A DNA stretch of 64,000 bases from Pseudomonas asgharzadehiana (GTDB taxonomy: Bacteria; Pseudomonadota; Gammaproteobacteria; Pseudomonadales; Pseudomonadaceae): assembly GCF_019139815.1 (NCBI RefSeq), contig NZ_CP077079.1, positions 4,402,001 through 4,466,000 of the forward strand, written 5' to 3'. The stretch's first letter is position 1. Each line of letters begins with the position of its first letter. The position numbers and the translations under genes were made by a program. The notes beneath the pieces are model-generated. The model had not been told where the DNA came from and ran no database searches. It worked only from the letters and a program-made list of their open reading frames with translations. Shown here one piece after another: positions 36,429 to 45,539 of this stretch.

Positions 36429-38255
36429 TCAATAACGGAACTGGCCGCCCTGAATCTGCGCCAGCAATTGACCCGTCACCGGTACGTAGCAGTCGGACCC
36501 CGGCAGCCACGCGTACACCGGGTCATTGCCGGCCTTGTCCGGATCAAACGCCTCCTCCTTGAGCTTGACCTTCTGGTACTTGAACGTACCGGTGGTTTCC
36601 ATCTTGACCTTGATTCGCAGGAACAACGGCACCGCATAGGCCGGCAACTGGCCATGGGCAAATTGCAGCAATTCGCGCATGTCCAATGCCGCCAGGGATT
36701 CGCTCGGCGTGATGGCGACCATGCCTGCGCGACCGTTGGTGTTGTCGATCTCAACGCCATAGGCCACCACTTCGGCGATCTGTGGGTGTTGCAGCAGGAC
36801 GTTCTCGACTTCGGTGGTGGAGACGTTTTCGCCTTTCCAGCGGTAGGTGTCCCCCAGTCGATCGACGAATTGCGCGTGGCCAAAGCCGATGCTGCGCAAC
36901 AAATCACCGGTATTAAAGTAGCGATCGCCCTTTTCAAACACGTCGGTGAGCACCACCTTGCCGTTCTTTTGCGGGTCGGTGTAACCGTCGAAGGGTGATT
37001 TTTCGTCAATCCTGGCCAGCAACAGGCCTTGCCCGCCGGTGGGCACCTTGCGCATATAGCCATCGCTGCCACGCAGCGGCTCGCCGTTGTCGTGAACGTA
37101 GTCCACCAGGGCCCAATGCTGCAGGCAGAAGCCGATGGTGTTGTCGAAATTCAGCACGTTGGTAAACCCGATATTGCCGTCGCTGGCCGCGTACAACTCA
37201 CAGATGTGTTCGACGCCATACCGCGCCTTGAACTGCGCCCATACGCCGGGGCGCAAACCATTGCCGACCATTTTGGTCACGCGGTTATCGCGGTCGCTTG
37301 CACTGGGCGGCTGGTCCAGCAGGTAACGGCACAGCTCACCGACATAGCCAAGGGTGGTCGCCTTGAATTTGCGCGCATCGTCCCAGAACTGGCTCGCGCT
37401 GAACTTGCGGCGGATGGCAAACCCCGAAGCCCCGACAATCGCCGAGCCCCAGCACACACACAGACCGGTGGCGTGGTAGAGCGGCAAGGTGCAATACAGA
37501 ACGTCGTCCCGGCCCATGTCCAGCGCAATGCGGCCAAAGCTGACGGCGGTTTTGGTCCAGCGGCCGTGTTTCATGATGCCCGCTTTGGGCAGGCCCGTGG
37601 TACCGGAGGTGTAGATATAAAAGCAGGGGTCGTTGAAGAAGATCTGCGCGGTGCTGGCGGGGTTGTCCACCGGGCACTCGGCGCTGGCCGCCAGCAGGTC
37701 GATGTACCCCTCGGGCATTTCGCCGGATAGCTGATCGGCGACGAACCAGGTTCGCGCCGCCGGGATCTGCACCTGATCGCGCACTGCCCCGTAGGCAGCC
37801 ACGAGTTCCGTGCCCACCACAATCGCCACCGGGCTCACCAGGTTCAGGCTGTGCACCAGCGCAGCTTGAGTTTGCGCGGTATTGAGCATGGCGCAGATGC
37901 CACCGAGCTTGGCCACGGCCAATACGCTGAGGAGTAATTCGGGACGGTTTTCGATAAACAGTGCCACCACGTCGCCCTTGCCGATGCCCTGGGCCTGCAG
38001 GTGGTAGGCGATGCGGTTGGCATATTGATTGGCTTCGCGATAGCTGAGGACCCGGTCGCCATACAACAATGCCTGGCCGTCGGGGTTGCTCAGGGTGGCT
38101 TGCTCAAAGTGCCAGCCCAACCCGCACGGCTGCGCGGGGTCGGTTACGTTGGCGGCACGCATGCCGCGAACCACCCGAGGTAAGGCACGCACAATGGCGG
38201 GCACCTTACGCAGCAGCTTGGCCCAGGTGATCATGTCGCTCTGCGGATGCCTCAT
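36429..38255 (-). CDS. Long-chain acyl-CoA synthetase
   Basis: 608 residues from the ATG at 38255 (MRHPQSDMITWAKLLRKVPA), with AGGACG upstream; the frame remains open to 38411. AMP-binding domain with the phosphate loop YIYTSGTTGLPKAGIMKHGR near residues 212-231, YRWKGENVSTTEVENVLLQH (adenylate-binding motif) and the C-terminal FKYQKVKLKEEAFDP containing the catalytic Lys. Its order resembles the FATP/very-long-chain synthetases more than FadD. It activates fatty or similar carboxylic acids with CoA. Preceding gene-free region is 400 bp. Confidence 0.9.
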   Translation of the reverse strand: MRHPQSDMITWAKLLRKVPAIVRALPRVVRGMRAANVTDPAQPCGLGWHFEQATLSNPDGQALLYGDRVLSYREANQYANRIAYHLQAQGIGKGDVVALFIENRPELLLSVLAVAKLGGICAMLNTAQTQAALVHSLNLVSPVAIVVGTELVAAYGAVRDQVQIPAARTWFVADQLSGEMPEGYIDLLAASAECPVDNPASTAQIFFNDPCFYIYTSGTTGLPKAGIMKHGRWTKTAVSFGRIALDMGRDDVLYCTLPLYHATGLCVCWGSAIVGASGFAIRRKFSASQFWDDARKFKATTLGYVGELCRYLLDQPPSASDRDNRVTKMVGNGLRPGVWAQFKARYGVEHICELYAASDGNIGFTNVLNFDNTIGFCLQHWALVDYVHDNGEPLRGSDGYMRKVPTGGQGLLLARIDEKSPFDGYTDPQKNGKVVLTDVFEKGDRYFNTGDLLRSIGFGHAQFVDRLGDTYRWKGENVSTTEVENVLLQHPQIAEVVAYGVEIDNTNGRAGMVAITPSESLAALDMRELLQFAHGQLPAYAVPLFLRIKVKMETTGTFKYQKVKLKEEAFDPDKAGNDPVYAWLPGSDCYVPVTGQLLAQIQGGQFRY

Positions 38256-38502
38256 GGGAACGTCCTTTTTCTTATTCTTCGTATGATCCGGCAACAACGG
38301 CATTTTCCACGCAAGCTTCGTAGGCGAGAGGCCCAATGCCATGCAGGAAAATACGCCAGCCATTCTTCGGCTGTACACGCGCGATTTGAAAAGTTTTGTA
38401 TCCCAGCCCATGCCCTTGCAAAAGGGAATTTACCTACGCCACGGCGGTCTTTATGAATAAGCGCGCCCCCAGCCGCCTCCGCGAGTAGAGCAAAATGCAG
38501 TG
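38256..38502. other. Intergenic region upstream of the acyl-CoA synthetase gene
   Basis: Region without a gene. Its left part should contain the synthetase promoter on the minus strand. I see no recognisable operator here; the region to its right holds the elements listed next. Confidence 0.35.
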
Positions 38503-38523
38503 TGCATGATGGCCATTCATGCA
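38503..38523. promoter_or_regulatory. Inverted repeat TGCATGA-N7-TCATGCA, possible activator site
   Basis: Perfect 7-bp arms around TGGCCAT, about 75 bp upstream of a probable sigma-54 promoter, which is the distance at which enhancer proteins bind. A second inverted repeat, AAATCG-N8-CGATTT, lies at 38533-38552. Confidence 0.4.
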
Positions 38524-38596
38524 AATTGCACGAAATCGAAAAATCACGATTTTTATAAGTGACTGATTTATAAAGATATTTAACAAAATCACTAGC

Positions 38597-38612
38597 TGGC
38601 ACAATCACTGCA
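38597..38612 (+). promoter_or_regulatory. Probable sigma-54 promoter of the DUF3509 gene
   Basis: TGGCAC-N5-CTGCA: the GG and GC doublets are exactly 10 nt apart as required for -24/-12 elements, with one mismatch (C for T) to the consensus TTGCA. It would give a leader of about 35 nt before the ATG at 38659. Confidence 0.55.
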
Positions 38613-38658
38613 CCTATCACTCCATGCTTGCCCACTTGAGCCAACGGAGCTGATAGAC

Positions 38659-38937
38659 ATGAGCCTGATCCAAGATAAATTCGCTTCAGTATTCTCCAAC
38701 TACGACGTCACCACCCAACCACGTCCAGACGGCGGCATCCTGTTGACCCTGCGTAACAGTGAAGGCAAACAGGTCAAGCGGTCGATTTCCTACCAGCAAT
38801 TGCACACCGCCGATCAACTGACGTGGGTGATCAGCGCCATTCGCCGTGATTTGGCTGAACAAGCCAGCGAACTGCCGCAAATTTCGATGTTGCAAAGCCA
38901 GAACCGCTTTGCTCTGCCGACCTACCATTCGGCTTAA
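38659..38937 (+). CDS. DUF3509 domain-containing protein
   Basis: 92 residues beginning MSLIQDKFASVFSNYDVTTQ, followed by GGILLTLRNSEGKQVKRSIS and LTWVISAIRRDLAEQ, typical of the short Pseudomonas DUF3509 proteins. Cytosolic, alpha/beta, function unknown. GGAGC precedes the ATG, a probable sigma-54 promoter lies upstream and a strong terminator downstream, so it is a single-gene unit. Confidence 0.9.
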   Translation: MSLIQDKFASVFSNYDVTTQPRPDGGILLTLRNSEGKQVKRSISYQQLHTADQLTWVISAIRRDLAEQASELPQISMLQSQNRFALPTYHSA

Positions 38938-38953
38938 CGCCACACCCCGAACA

Positions 38954-38991
38954 AAAGGCCGGGACGCCGTTGAGCGTCCCGGCCTTTTTTT
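38954..38991 (+). terminator. Rho-independent terminator of the DUF3509 gene
   Basis: AAAGGCCGGGACGC CGTTGA GCGTCCCGGCCTTT plus four more T, starting 17 bp after the stop. The A-run on the other side could also stop the convergent LuxR transcript. Confidence 0.93.
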
Positions 38992-38998
38992 CATGGGC

Positions 38999-39268
38999 CT
39001 ACCATAGGCCTTGGCGGGCCGCTTCATTCATGGCCTGCACGCGGTTGGTCACTTGCAATTTGCCGTAGATATTGCGCAGGTGAAATTTAACCGTGGCCTC
39101 GGACGTGGCACGGATCTGGCTGATCTCCCAGACGGTCTTGCCTTCCGAAGCCCAGCGCAGAATCTCCAACTCCGCCGGGGTCAGGGGCTTGCCGGACAAG
39201 CCAAGCCGCCTCCTGACGGCAGTGGGTACGAAATACGGCGGCGAACACAACTCCTCTGGGCCATTCAT
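38999..39268 (-). CDS. Short LuxR-type HTH regulator (DNA-binding domain only)
   Basis: 89 residues from the ATG at 39268, with AAGGAG eight bases before it; a GTG directly upstream is the only alternative. Residues 28-89 are a LuxR/GerE HTH: LTPAELEILRWASEGKTVWE, ISQIRATSEATVKFHLRNIY and GKLQVTNRVQAMNEAARQGL. There is no receiver or autoinducer domain; only about 28 residues precede the HTH. It resembles the HTH end of LuxR-type proteins in other pseudomonads and may be a constitutive or partner-regulated DNA-binding protein. Confidence 0.88.
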   Translation of the reverse strand: MNGPEELCSPPYFVPTAVRRRLGLSGKPLTPAELEILRWASEGKTVWEISQIRATSEATVKFHLRNIYGKLQVTNRVQAMNEAARQGLW

Positions 39269-39485
39269 CACGTTCTCTCCTTTTTATTTGGCTGATGCCT
39301 TAATCACCCCTCGGATTCCTCCTGTTGACAGGCGATATATAAACGTTGAGGCCGCAGAGAGTTACACAATGAATGGAGCCAGTGCGCAGGGCTCGTGACA
39401 AACAGCGCTGCCCTACATATATTTAGGCGTCTTCCCACAGCAGTTTCAAACCCACTGGGGTTGAACATTCCAATGGCTGGGGGGC

Positions 39486-40010
39486 TCAGTCGTCCAGACC
39501 CGGGAAGCGACTGGCAATTGAGTCACCGGTCAACTCCGGCTCACCGCCCGCGTGGAATAACCGCAAGGCCACGAAGTGCGGGTTCTCGCCCATGTCAAAC
39601 CAATGCGCCATACCCGCCGGAATCATCAGCAGGTCGTTTTTCTCACAGCGCACGGCATACACGTAGTCGCCGATGTGCAGGCAAAACAGACCAAGGCCTG
39701 CGATGAAAAAACGCACCTCATCTTTCTCGCCGCGGCGCTCCTTGCGAGCCTGCTCGCGCAGCTCGGCTTTGTGCGGGTGGTCGCTGGTGATGCTGAGCAC
39801 TTGCACCTGAGCGTAGCCGAGGCGGTCGATCTGCATCTGGTACGCCGAGATCATTGCCGCATCGCTGGCCCCCTTCTCGATCGGACTGGGCTGCCAGCGC
39901 TCGAACCGTACGCCGTGTTCGGCCAGGATGGCGGCGATGTCGTCGAAATGGGTCAATACCTTGTTCGGGGTATCCGGTGTAGCAACGGGGTAGACGGCGA
40001 CATAACTCAT
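39486..40010 (-). CDS. Acireductone dioxygenase homologue lacking the HxH metal ligands
   Basis: 174 residues clearly of the ARD (MtnD) cupin family: PNKVLTHFDDIAAILAEHGV, SDHPHKAEL, DEVRFFIAGLGLFCLHIGDY, PAGMAHWFDMGENPHFVALR and IASRFPGLDD. ARDs oxidise acireductone in methionine salvage using Fe or Ni held by HxH-x3-E and a later His. Here the Glu (98) and distal His (136) are kept, but the HxH position reads R92-R93-G94, so two of four ligands are missing. It may be a non-enzymatic or re-purposed cupin. ATG overlaps the MFS stop (ATGA). No mtnA, mtnB or mtnC is present in the window. Confidence 0.85.
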   Translation of the reverse strand: MSYVAVYPVATPDTPNKVLTHFDDIAAILAEHGVRFERWQPSPIEKGASDAAMISAYQMQIDRLGYAQVQVLSITSDHPHKAELREQARKERRGEKDEVRFFIAGLGLFCLHIGDYVYAVRCEKNDLLMIPAGMAHWFDMGENPHFVALRLFHAGGEPELTGDSIASRFPGLDD

Positions 40011-41167
40011 TGAAGGGTTCCTTGGTTCTGCTCGTGCAATCGAAGGCCAATGATAACGGCCGCGGCCAGGGCGGCGATGCTCGCAATACTAAAGGTGAAG
40101 GTCGGCCCCAGCAGGTTCCAGCTATAGCCGCAATACAATGCGCCCAATGCGCCGCCGGTGCCGGCCAGGGCGGCGTACAGCGCCTGGCCCTGGCCTTGTT
40201 GTTTAGCGTCGAAACTGCGTTGCACAAAGGCGATCGCCGCCGCATGGAAGCTGCCGAAAGTCGCGGCATGCATCACCTGCGCCAGCAACAGCACCCAGAA
40301 GAACTCGGCAAACGACCCCAGCAGCAGCCAGCGCAACGCCGCCAACAGGAAGCTGGCCAGCAGCACCCGGCGTACCGAAAAGCGTGTGAGGATACGGCTC
40401 ATGCCCAGGAACATCAGCACTTCGGCCACCACCCCCAGCGCCCACAGCATGCCGATCACGCCACGGCTGTAGCCCAGGTGTTCCAGATGCAGGGTGAGGA
40501 AGGTGTAATACGGGCCATGGCTCATTTGCATCAACGCCACGCAAGCGTAAAACGCCAATACCCCAGGGCTGCGCAGTTGCTTGAGGAACCCGTCGCCTGC
40601 GACGCGACTGCCGTGGGTGGCGGGCTGCGCGTTCGGCACCCACAGGCTGGCGCCGACGATGCCGGCCATGATCACCACGATCACGACCGGGTAGATATCC
40701 AGGCTCAACCGGTCGAACAGGCGGCCCATGATCACCACCGCAAGGATGAAACCGATGGAGCCCCACAGGCGGATCTGGCTATAGCGCGAGGTTTGTTTTT
40801 GCAGGTGAGCCAGGGTGATCACTTCAAACTGCGGCAGCACCGCATGCCAGAAGAACGCATGCAGGGCCATCACCAGCGCCAGCCAGGCGTAGGTTTGGCT
40901 GACGAAAATCAGCGAAAAACTCACCAGGGTGCACACCGCGCCAAACCGCACGATGGCCAGGCGCCGGCCGGTGTAATCGCCCAGCCAGCCCCACAGGTTA
41001 GGCGCCACGCAGCGCATCAACATGGGAATGGCCACCAGCTCGCCGATGCGCGCGCTGGAGAACCCCAGGTGATCGAAATACAGCGCCAGGAATGGCGCCG
41101 TCGCCCCCAGCAGGGCGAAATAGAACAGGTAGAAACTGGAGAGGCGCCAATAAGGAAGGGCTGTCAC
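40007..41167 (-). CDS. MFS transporter, HcaT/phenylpropionate-permease-like
   Basis: 386 residues if started at the GTG at 41167, 10 bp after the aroC stop; the frame is open to 41215 but that would overlap aroC. Twelve hydrophobic helices of the MFS_1-like (3-phenylpropionate permease) type: LYFDHLGFSSARIGELVAIP, PNLWGWLGDYTGRRLAIVRF, and RLWGSIGFILAVVIMG. Inner-membrane symporter of unknown substrate. Lies between aroC and the ARD-like gene, overlapping the latter by 4 bp. I recall the same aroC-MFS neighbourhood in P. aeruginosa. The start is uncertain. Confidence 0.85.
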   Translation of the reverse strand: MTALPYWRLSSFYLFYFALLGATAPFLALYFDHLGFSSARIGELVAIPMLMRCVAPNLWGWLGDYTGRRLAIVRFGAVCTLVSFSLIFVSQTYAWLALVMALHAFFWHAVLPQFEVITLAHLQKQTSRYSQIRLWGSIGFILAVVIMGRLFDRLSLDIYPVVIVVIMAGIVGASLWVPNAQPATHGSRVAGDGFLKQLRSPGVLAFYACVALMQMSHGPYYTFLTLHLEHLGYSRGVIGMLWALGVVAEVLMFLGMSRILTRFSVRRVLLASFLLAALRWLLLGSFAEFFWVLLLAQVMHAATFGSFHAAAIAFVQRSFDAKQQGQGQALYAALAGTGGALGALYCGYSWNLLGPTFTFSIASIAALAAAVIIGLRLHEQNQGTLQ

Positions 41168-41177
41168 AACCAGCCCG

Positions 41178-42269
41178 TCACAGCTGGCCGAGCACCGGGG
41201 TACTGACGCGCACATCGGCGTTCTGCCCGCGGTTGCGCAGCAGGTGGTCCATCAACACGATAGCCATCATCGCTTCGGCAATCGGCGTGGCGCGGATGCC
41301 CACACACGGGTCGTGGCGGCCCTTGGTGATGACGTCCACCGGATTGCCGTGCACATCGATCGAACGGCCCGCAGTGGTGATGCTCGACGTGGCCTTGAGC
41401 GCCAGGTGCGCCACAATCGGCTGGCCGGAAGAAATACCGCCGAGGATGCCGCCGGCATTATTGCTGAGGAAACCTTGCGGGGTCAGCTCATCGCGATGCT
41501 CGGTGCCGCGTTGGGAGACGCAGGCGAAACCCGCACCGATTTCCACGCCCTTGACCGCGTTGATGCTCATCAATGCATGGGCCAGCTCAGCGTCGAGACG
41601 GTCGAAGATCGGTTCGCCCAGGCCAGGCTTCACCCCTTCAGCGACCACGGTGATCTTGGCGCCAACGGAGTCCTGATCGCGGCGCAGCTGGTCCATGTAG
41701 GCTTCCAGTTCCGGCACTTTGTCCGGGTCCGGGCTGAAAAAAGCGTTGTCGTCAACGCTGTCCCAGGTCTTGAACGGGATTTCAATCGGGCCCAGCTGGC
41801 TCATGTAGCCACGGATCACGATGCCCTGGGTGGCCAGGTATTTCTTGGCGATGGCGCCGGCGGCCACGCGCATGGCGGTTTCACGCGCCGAGCTGCGGCC
41901 GCCGCCACGGTAGTCGCGTTCGCCGTATTTGTGGTGGTAGGTATAGTCGGCGTGGGCTGGCCGGAACAGGTCCTTGATCGCGGAATAATCCTTGGACTTC
42001 TGATCCGTGTTGCGGATCAAGAGGCCGATGGCGCAGCCGGTGGTGCGGCCTTCGAACACGCCGGAGAGGATCTCGACTTCGTCGGGCTCCTGGCGCTGGG
42101 TGGTGTGGCGGCTGGTGCCGGGCTTGCGGCGGTCGAGATCACGCTGCAGGTCTTCCAGAGACAGCTCGAGGCCGGGCGGGCAGCCGTCGACAATGGCGAC
42201 CAACGCCGGGCCATGGCTTTCGCCCGCGGTGGTGACAGTGAACAGCTTGCCGAAGGTATTGCCGGACAT
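41178..42269 (-). CDS. aroC: Chorismate synthase
   Basis: 363 residues. Final step of the shikimate pathway: EPSP to chorismate, needing reduced FMN. Signatures: [20 protein letters not shown] at the N-terminus, [34 protein letters not shown], and [17 protein letters not shown] near the C-terminus. GGAGC lies 9 bp before the ATG. First gene of an apparent operon with the MFS and ARD-like genes. Confidence 0.97.
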   Translation of the reverse strand: MSGNTFGKLFTVTTAGESHGPALVAIVDGCPPGLELSLEDLQRDLDRRKPGTSRHTTQRQEPDEVEILSGVFEGRTTGCAIGLLIRNTDQKSKDYSAIKDLFRPAHADYTYHHKYGERDYRGGGRSSARETAMRVAAGAIAKKYLATQGIVIRGYMSQLGPIEIPFKTWDSVDDNAFFSPDPDKVPELEAYMDQLRRDQDSVGAKITVVAEGVKPGLGEPIFDRLDAELAHALMSINAVKGVEIGAGFACVSQRGTEHRDELTPQGFLSNNAGGILGGISSGQPIVAHLALKATSSITTAGRSIDVHGNPVDVITKGRHDPCVGIRATPIAEAMMAIVLMDHLLRNRGQNADVRVSTPVLGQL

Positions 42270-42411
42270 GCGGGGCGCTCCGTGAAATCAGTTGAATCGA
42301 GTCAACCGTAATAACTTAAGGCGGCCAGTATACGCAGGCTAACCGACTAGTTCATCCTCGAAACCTTACCGGTGGACGTTGGTCCAACCGGCACCTCCTC
42401 ATGATGGCGCG

Positions 42412-43374
42412 ATGATGCTTCGAGTCCTGCTTCTTACCCTGACCTTGTTTACCGCCGTGGCCCACGCCGCCTCCCCCGTCGTACTGCAACGCCCTATCAG
42501 CCTGGACACCGGCAGCGGCGAGCTGTTCGGCTCACTGCTGTTGCCACAGTCCGACAAGCCGGTGCCGGTGGTGCTGATCATCGCCGGTTCCGGCCCCACC
42601 GACCGCAACGGCAACAGCGCCGACGGCGCGCGCAACGACAGCCTCAAGCGCCTGGCCTGGGTACTGGCCCGGCATAACATCGCCAGCGTGCGCTATGACA
42701 AGCGCGGCGTGGCCGCCAGCCTCGCCGCCACCCCGGATGAACGCAACCTGACCCTTGATGCCTACGTCGCCGATGCGGTGGCCTGGGGCCAATTGCTCAA
42801 GACCGACAAACGCATGGGCCCGTTGATTGTGCTGGGCCATAGTGAAGGTGCGCTGGTGGCAGCCCTGGCTGCGCCGCAATTAGACCCGGCGGGCGTCATC
42901 TCGCTGTCCGGCAGCGCGCGCCCGGTAGACCAGGTGATCCGCCAGCAACTGGCCGATCACCTGCCCCCAGCCCTGCTGCTGCGCAGTAATGAAATCCTTG
43001 ATCACCTGAAGGCCGGCCAAGTGGATACCGACGTGCCCGGCCCGCTGGAAGGCATTTTCCGGCCCAGCGTCCAGCCTTACCTGATCAGCCTGTTTCGCGC
43101 CGACCCTCGCGCGGCCTTTGCCAAACTGCGCATGCCTGCGCTGATCATCCAGGGCACGCATGATATCCAGGTAGGCGTCGGCGATGCCCAGCAACTGAAA
43201 CGGGCCAAGCCGGACGCGCAGTTGACGGTGATTGAAGGCATGAATCATGTGATGCGCATCGTGCCCAACGAGGTGAAGCAACAACTGGCCTCCTATAACG
43301 ACCCGAAGCTGCCCCTCGCCGCCGAACTGGGTGAACGGGTGGTGCGCTTTATCGATGAACTTCAACCCAATTAA
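42412..43374 (+). CDS. Alpha/beta hydrolase, exported
   Basis: 320 residues from the first of two adjacent ATGs (42412, 42415); the frame is open further but a signal peptide (MLRVLLLTLTLFTAVAHA) starts here. Alpha/beta fold: oxyanion region IIAGSGPTDRNGNS, nucleophile VLGHSEGALVAALAA, acid near QGTHDIQVGVGDA, and His in IEGMNHVMRIV. It is probably periplasmic; substrate unknown. Divergent from aroC. Confidence 0.86.
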   Translation: MMLRVLLLTLTLFTAVAHAASPVVLQRPISLDTGSGELFGSLLLPQSDKPVPVVLIIAGSGPTDRNGNSADGARNDSLKRLAWVLARHNIASVRYDKRGVAASLAATPDERNLTLDAYVADAVAWGQLLKTDKRMGPLIVLGHSEGALVAALAAPQLDPAGVISLSGSARPVDQVIRQQLADHLPPALLLRSNEILDHLKAGQVDTDVPGPLEGIFRPSVQPYLISLFRADPRAAFAKLRMPALIIQGTHDIQVGVGDAQQLKRAKPDAQLTVIEGMNHVMRIVPNEVKQQLASYNDPKLPLAAELGERVVRFIDELQPN

Positions 43375-43473
43375 GCGGCAATTGGCCTCCAGTCTTGGGA
43401 AAAGCGGCCGATAAGCCCACAGTCGGCAGTCAAAAGACTGTCGGCTCGCAAGGCTTGGACAGGATCGCGTCGC

Positions 43474-44280
43474 ATGACTACCACAGAAGCAACACCCGAA
43501 CCGACCGCCGACACCACGGCTGAAAAAACCGCGGCCGTCGACATGGCGTCGCTGCCGTGGGCAGACGTTCAGGCCGAGCATTTCAAGATGCTGCGCCTGG
43601 CCCCACTGGCCACGGACCGTGCCACCGGTGCGCGGCCGTTGCGGTTCGTGCAGTTCGGCTATGCCGAGCGCCATGACAAACACCACAGCCTGTTGCGCAT
43701 GGTCATCCAACTTCCGGGGCAACGTGTGCGCCGCGAGCAGAACCATCTGGATATCTGGGTCGACCACGATACCCATCGCGTGCACTTCGGCCCGGGCAAC
43801 AGCCTGGAAATCGAACCGGCCAACCGCGGCATCGGCCGTTTCCTCGTGGCCCAAGCGGCGGCGTGGGCGAAAAAGAAGTGGTCGCATTACCGCGTCGACG
43901 GTGTCGACCTGTCCAACAAAGACGCGCTCAACGAAGCCACGCGCCTGCGTCGCGATCACTTCCTGCGTATCCAGGGCTTTGATGTGGCCTACGCCGATGT
44001 GCAGCATTTGAAAGGCAACGTGCAGCCCGGCAAGGTCAGCGACGTGCTGGACAGCTGGAACACCGAGAAAGTGCAGTTCGTGGAGATCCTCGAAGCCGCG
44101 CAGATGTTGCAACAGGCCGAGCACAACCTGCTGGAGCAGGAAGTGAAGCTGCGCAAGGAGGAAGAAAAGGTCACCAAGTTCAAGCGTGAGGACAGCGGGC
44201 TACGGTTTACCATCACCTGTTTGGTGGCATTTACGGTGTTTCAGGCGGGGTTGCTGATCTGGATTGCCACGCACCGGTAA
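43474..44280 (+). CDS. Conserved hypothetical protein with C-terminal coiled coil and membrane anchor
   Basis: 268 residues. A Thr/Ala/Glu-rich N-terminus is followed by a globular part with FVQFGYAERHDKHHSLLRMV and RREQNHLDIWVDHDTHRVHF. Residues about 200-245 form a coiled coil (EAAQMLQQAEHNLLEQEVKL), ending with one membrane helix (FTITCLVAFTVFQAGLLIWI). No signal peptide, so a tail-anchored inner-membrane protein with a cytosolic body is likely. AGGA precedes the ATG. Family not recognised; I recall a similar gene at this place in other pseudomonads (PA1679 area). Confidence 0.8.
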   Translation: MTTTEATPEPTADTTAEKTAAVDMASLPWADVQAEHFKMLRLAPLATDRATGARPLRFVQFGYAERHDKHHSLLRMVIQLPGQRVRREQNHLDIWVDHDTHRVHFGPGNSLEIEPANRGIGRFLVAQAAAWAKKKWSHYRVDGVDLSNKDALNEATRLRRDHFLRIQGFDVAYADVQHLKGNVQPGKVSDVLDSWNTEKVQFVEILEAAQMLQQAEHNLLEQEVKLRKEEEKVTKFKREDSGLRFTITCLVAFTVFQAGLLIWIATHR

Positions 44281-44303
44281 TGGACCGGCATGCAATCAAA
44301 CAT

Positions 44304-44377
44304 GCATGAGGGGGGTGTCAGTCACTCAATGCAGTGCCTGACAGACCGCTATCGGGAGCAAGCCCCCTCTCACATTG
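44304..44377. repeat. REP/REPIN-like element, degenerate left arm
   Basis: Right arm ATCGGGAGCAAGCCCCCTCTCACA matches the REP core of 34918-34942; the inner inverted repeat TGTCAG...CTGACA is conserved, but the left arm (TGCATGAGGGGGGTG) has lost most of its sequence. It lies between two convergent genes. Confidence 0.75.
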
Positions 44378-44390
44378 GCTCTGTTTACAG

Positions 44391-45299
44391 TTAGATACGC
44401 GCCGCAAACACCGCCTGGTGCTGGCGGCACTGCTCGGCAGTGAGCATAAACACGCCGTGCCCACCGCGCTGGAACTCCAGCCAGGCAAAGTCCACTTCCG
44501 GGTACAGCGCCTCGACGTGCACTTGGCTGTTGCCCACTTCGACAATCAGCAAACCTTTCTCGGTCAGGTGGTCCGCCGCTTCGGCGAGCATCCGTCGCAC
44601 CAGGTTCAAGCCGTCGTCACCACAGGCCAGGCCCAGTTCCGGCTCGTGCTGGTATTCGTCGGGCATGTCGGCGAAGTCTTCGGCATCCACATACGGCGGG
44701 TTCGACACAATCAGGTCAAAGCGCTGGCCCGGCAGGCCGTCGAAGCCATCGCCCTGCACGGTGTACACGCGCTCGTCGGCGCCATGGCGCTCAATGTTCT
44801 GGTTAGCCACTTCCAAGGCTTCGAAGGACAAGTCGCCCAGCACCACTTCGGCGTCCGGGAACTCGTAGGCGCAGGCAATGCCGATGCAGCCGGAGCCGGT
44901 ACACAAATCGAGAATGCGGGCCGGCGGCTGCGCCAGCCAGGGTTCGAAGCGGTTTTCGATCAACTCTCCAATGGGAGAGCGCGGGATCAGCACCCGCTTG
45001 TCGACGATAAACGACATGCCGCAGAACCAGGCCTCACCCAGCAGGTAGGCGGTGGGCACGCGCTCGTGGATACGGCGATGCAGCAAGCGCTGAACGTGAG
45101 AGATTTCCTCTTCTTCCAGGTTGCAGTCCAGGTAGCTGTCGGCAATTTCCCACGGCAAATGCACGGCGCCGAGCACCAATTGCCGGGCTTCGTCCCAGGC
45201 ATTGTCGGTACCGTGTCCAAAAAACAGGTCTTCCCCATGGAAACGGCTGACAGCCCAACGGATATGGTCGCGCAAGGTGCGCAGGCGGGAAGTGATCAC
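44391..45299 (-). CDS. prmB: 50S ribosomal protein L3 N5-glutamine methyltransferase
   Basis: 302 residues. Class I SAM-dependent methyltransferase with [20 protein letters not shown] as the SAM loop and the NPPY catalytic motif [19 protein letters not shown] near residue 200. The N-terminal helical part ([40 protein letters not shown]) separates PrmB from PrmC. It methylates a Gln of ribosomal protein L3. Divergent from the isochorismatase-like gene. Confidence 0.94.
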   Translation of the reverse strand: MITSRLRTLRDHIRWAVSRFHGEDLFFGHGTDNAWDEARQLVLGAVHLPWEIADSYLDCNLEEEEISHVQRLLHRRIHERVPTAYLLGEAWFCGMSFIVDKRVLIPRSPIGELIENRFEPWLAQPPARILDLCTGSGCIGIACAYEFPDAEVVLGDLSFEALEVANQNIERHGADERVYTVQGDGFDGLPGQRFDLIVSNPPYVDAEDFADMPDEYQHEPELGLACGDDGLNLVRRMLAEAADHLTEKGLLIVEVGNSQVHVEALYPEVDFAWLEFQRGGHGVFMLTAEQCRQHQAVFAARI

Positions 45300-45539
45300 G
45301 GGGGCAGACTCCTGAAAAAACGACTGGCGATTCTAACAGCCTTCGCCTGTACCGACGATGTACGAAACCCTCGGCACCGTATGTCGGATTTCATCCAATT
45401 TGCCACTATTGCGATAAACAAGCCGCCTACTTGACAAGGCTGCACGCCAGCAACGGCGTACCTTACGATAGTAGCGATTCACAGAACCGCTCAGCCAGTG
45501 GACAATGTCGCAAAAGCCCCCCTCACAGGAGCCCCCAGA

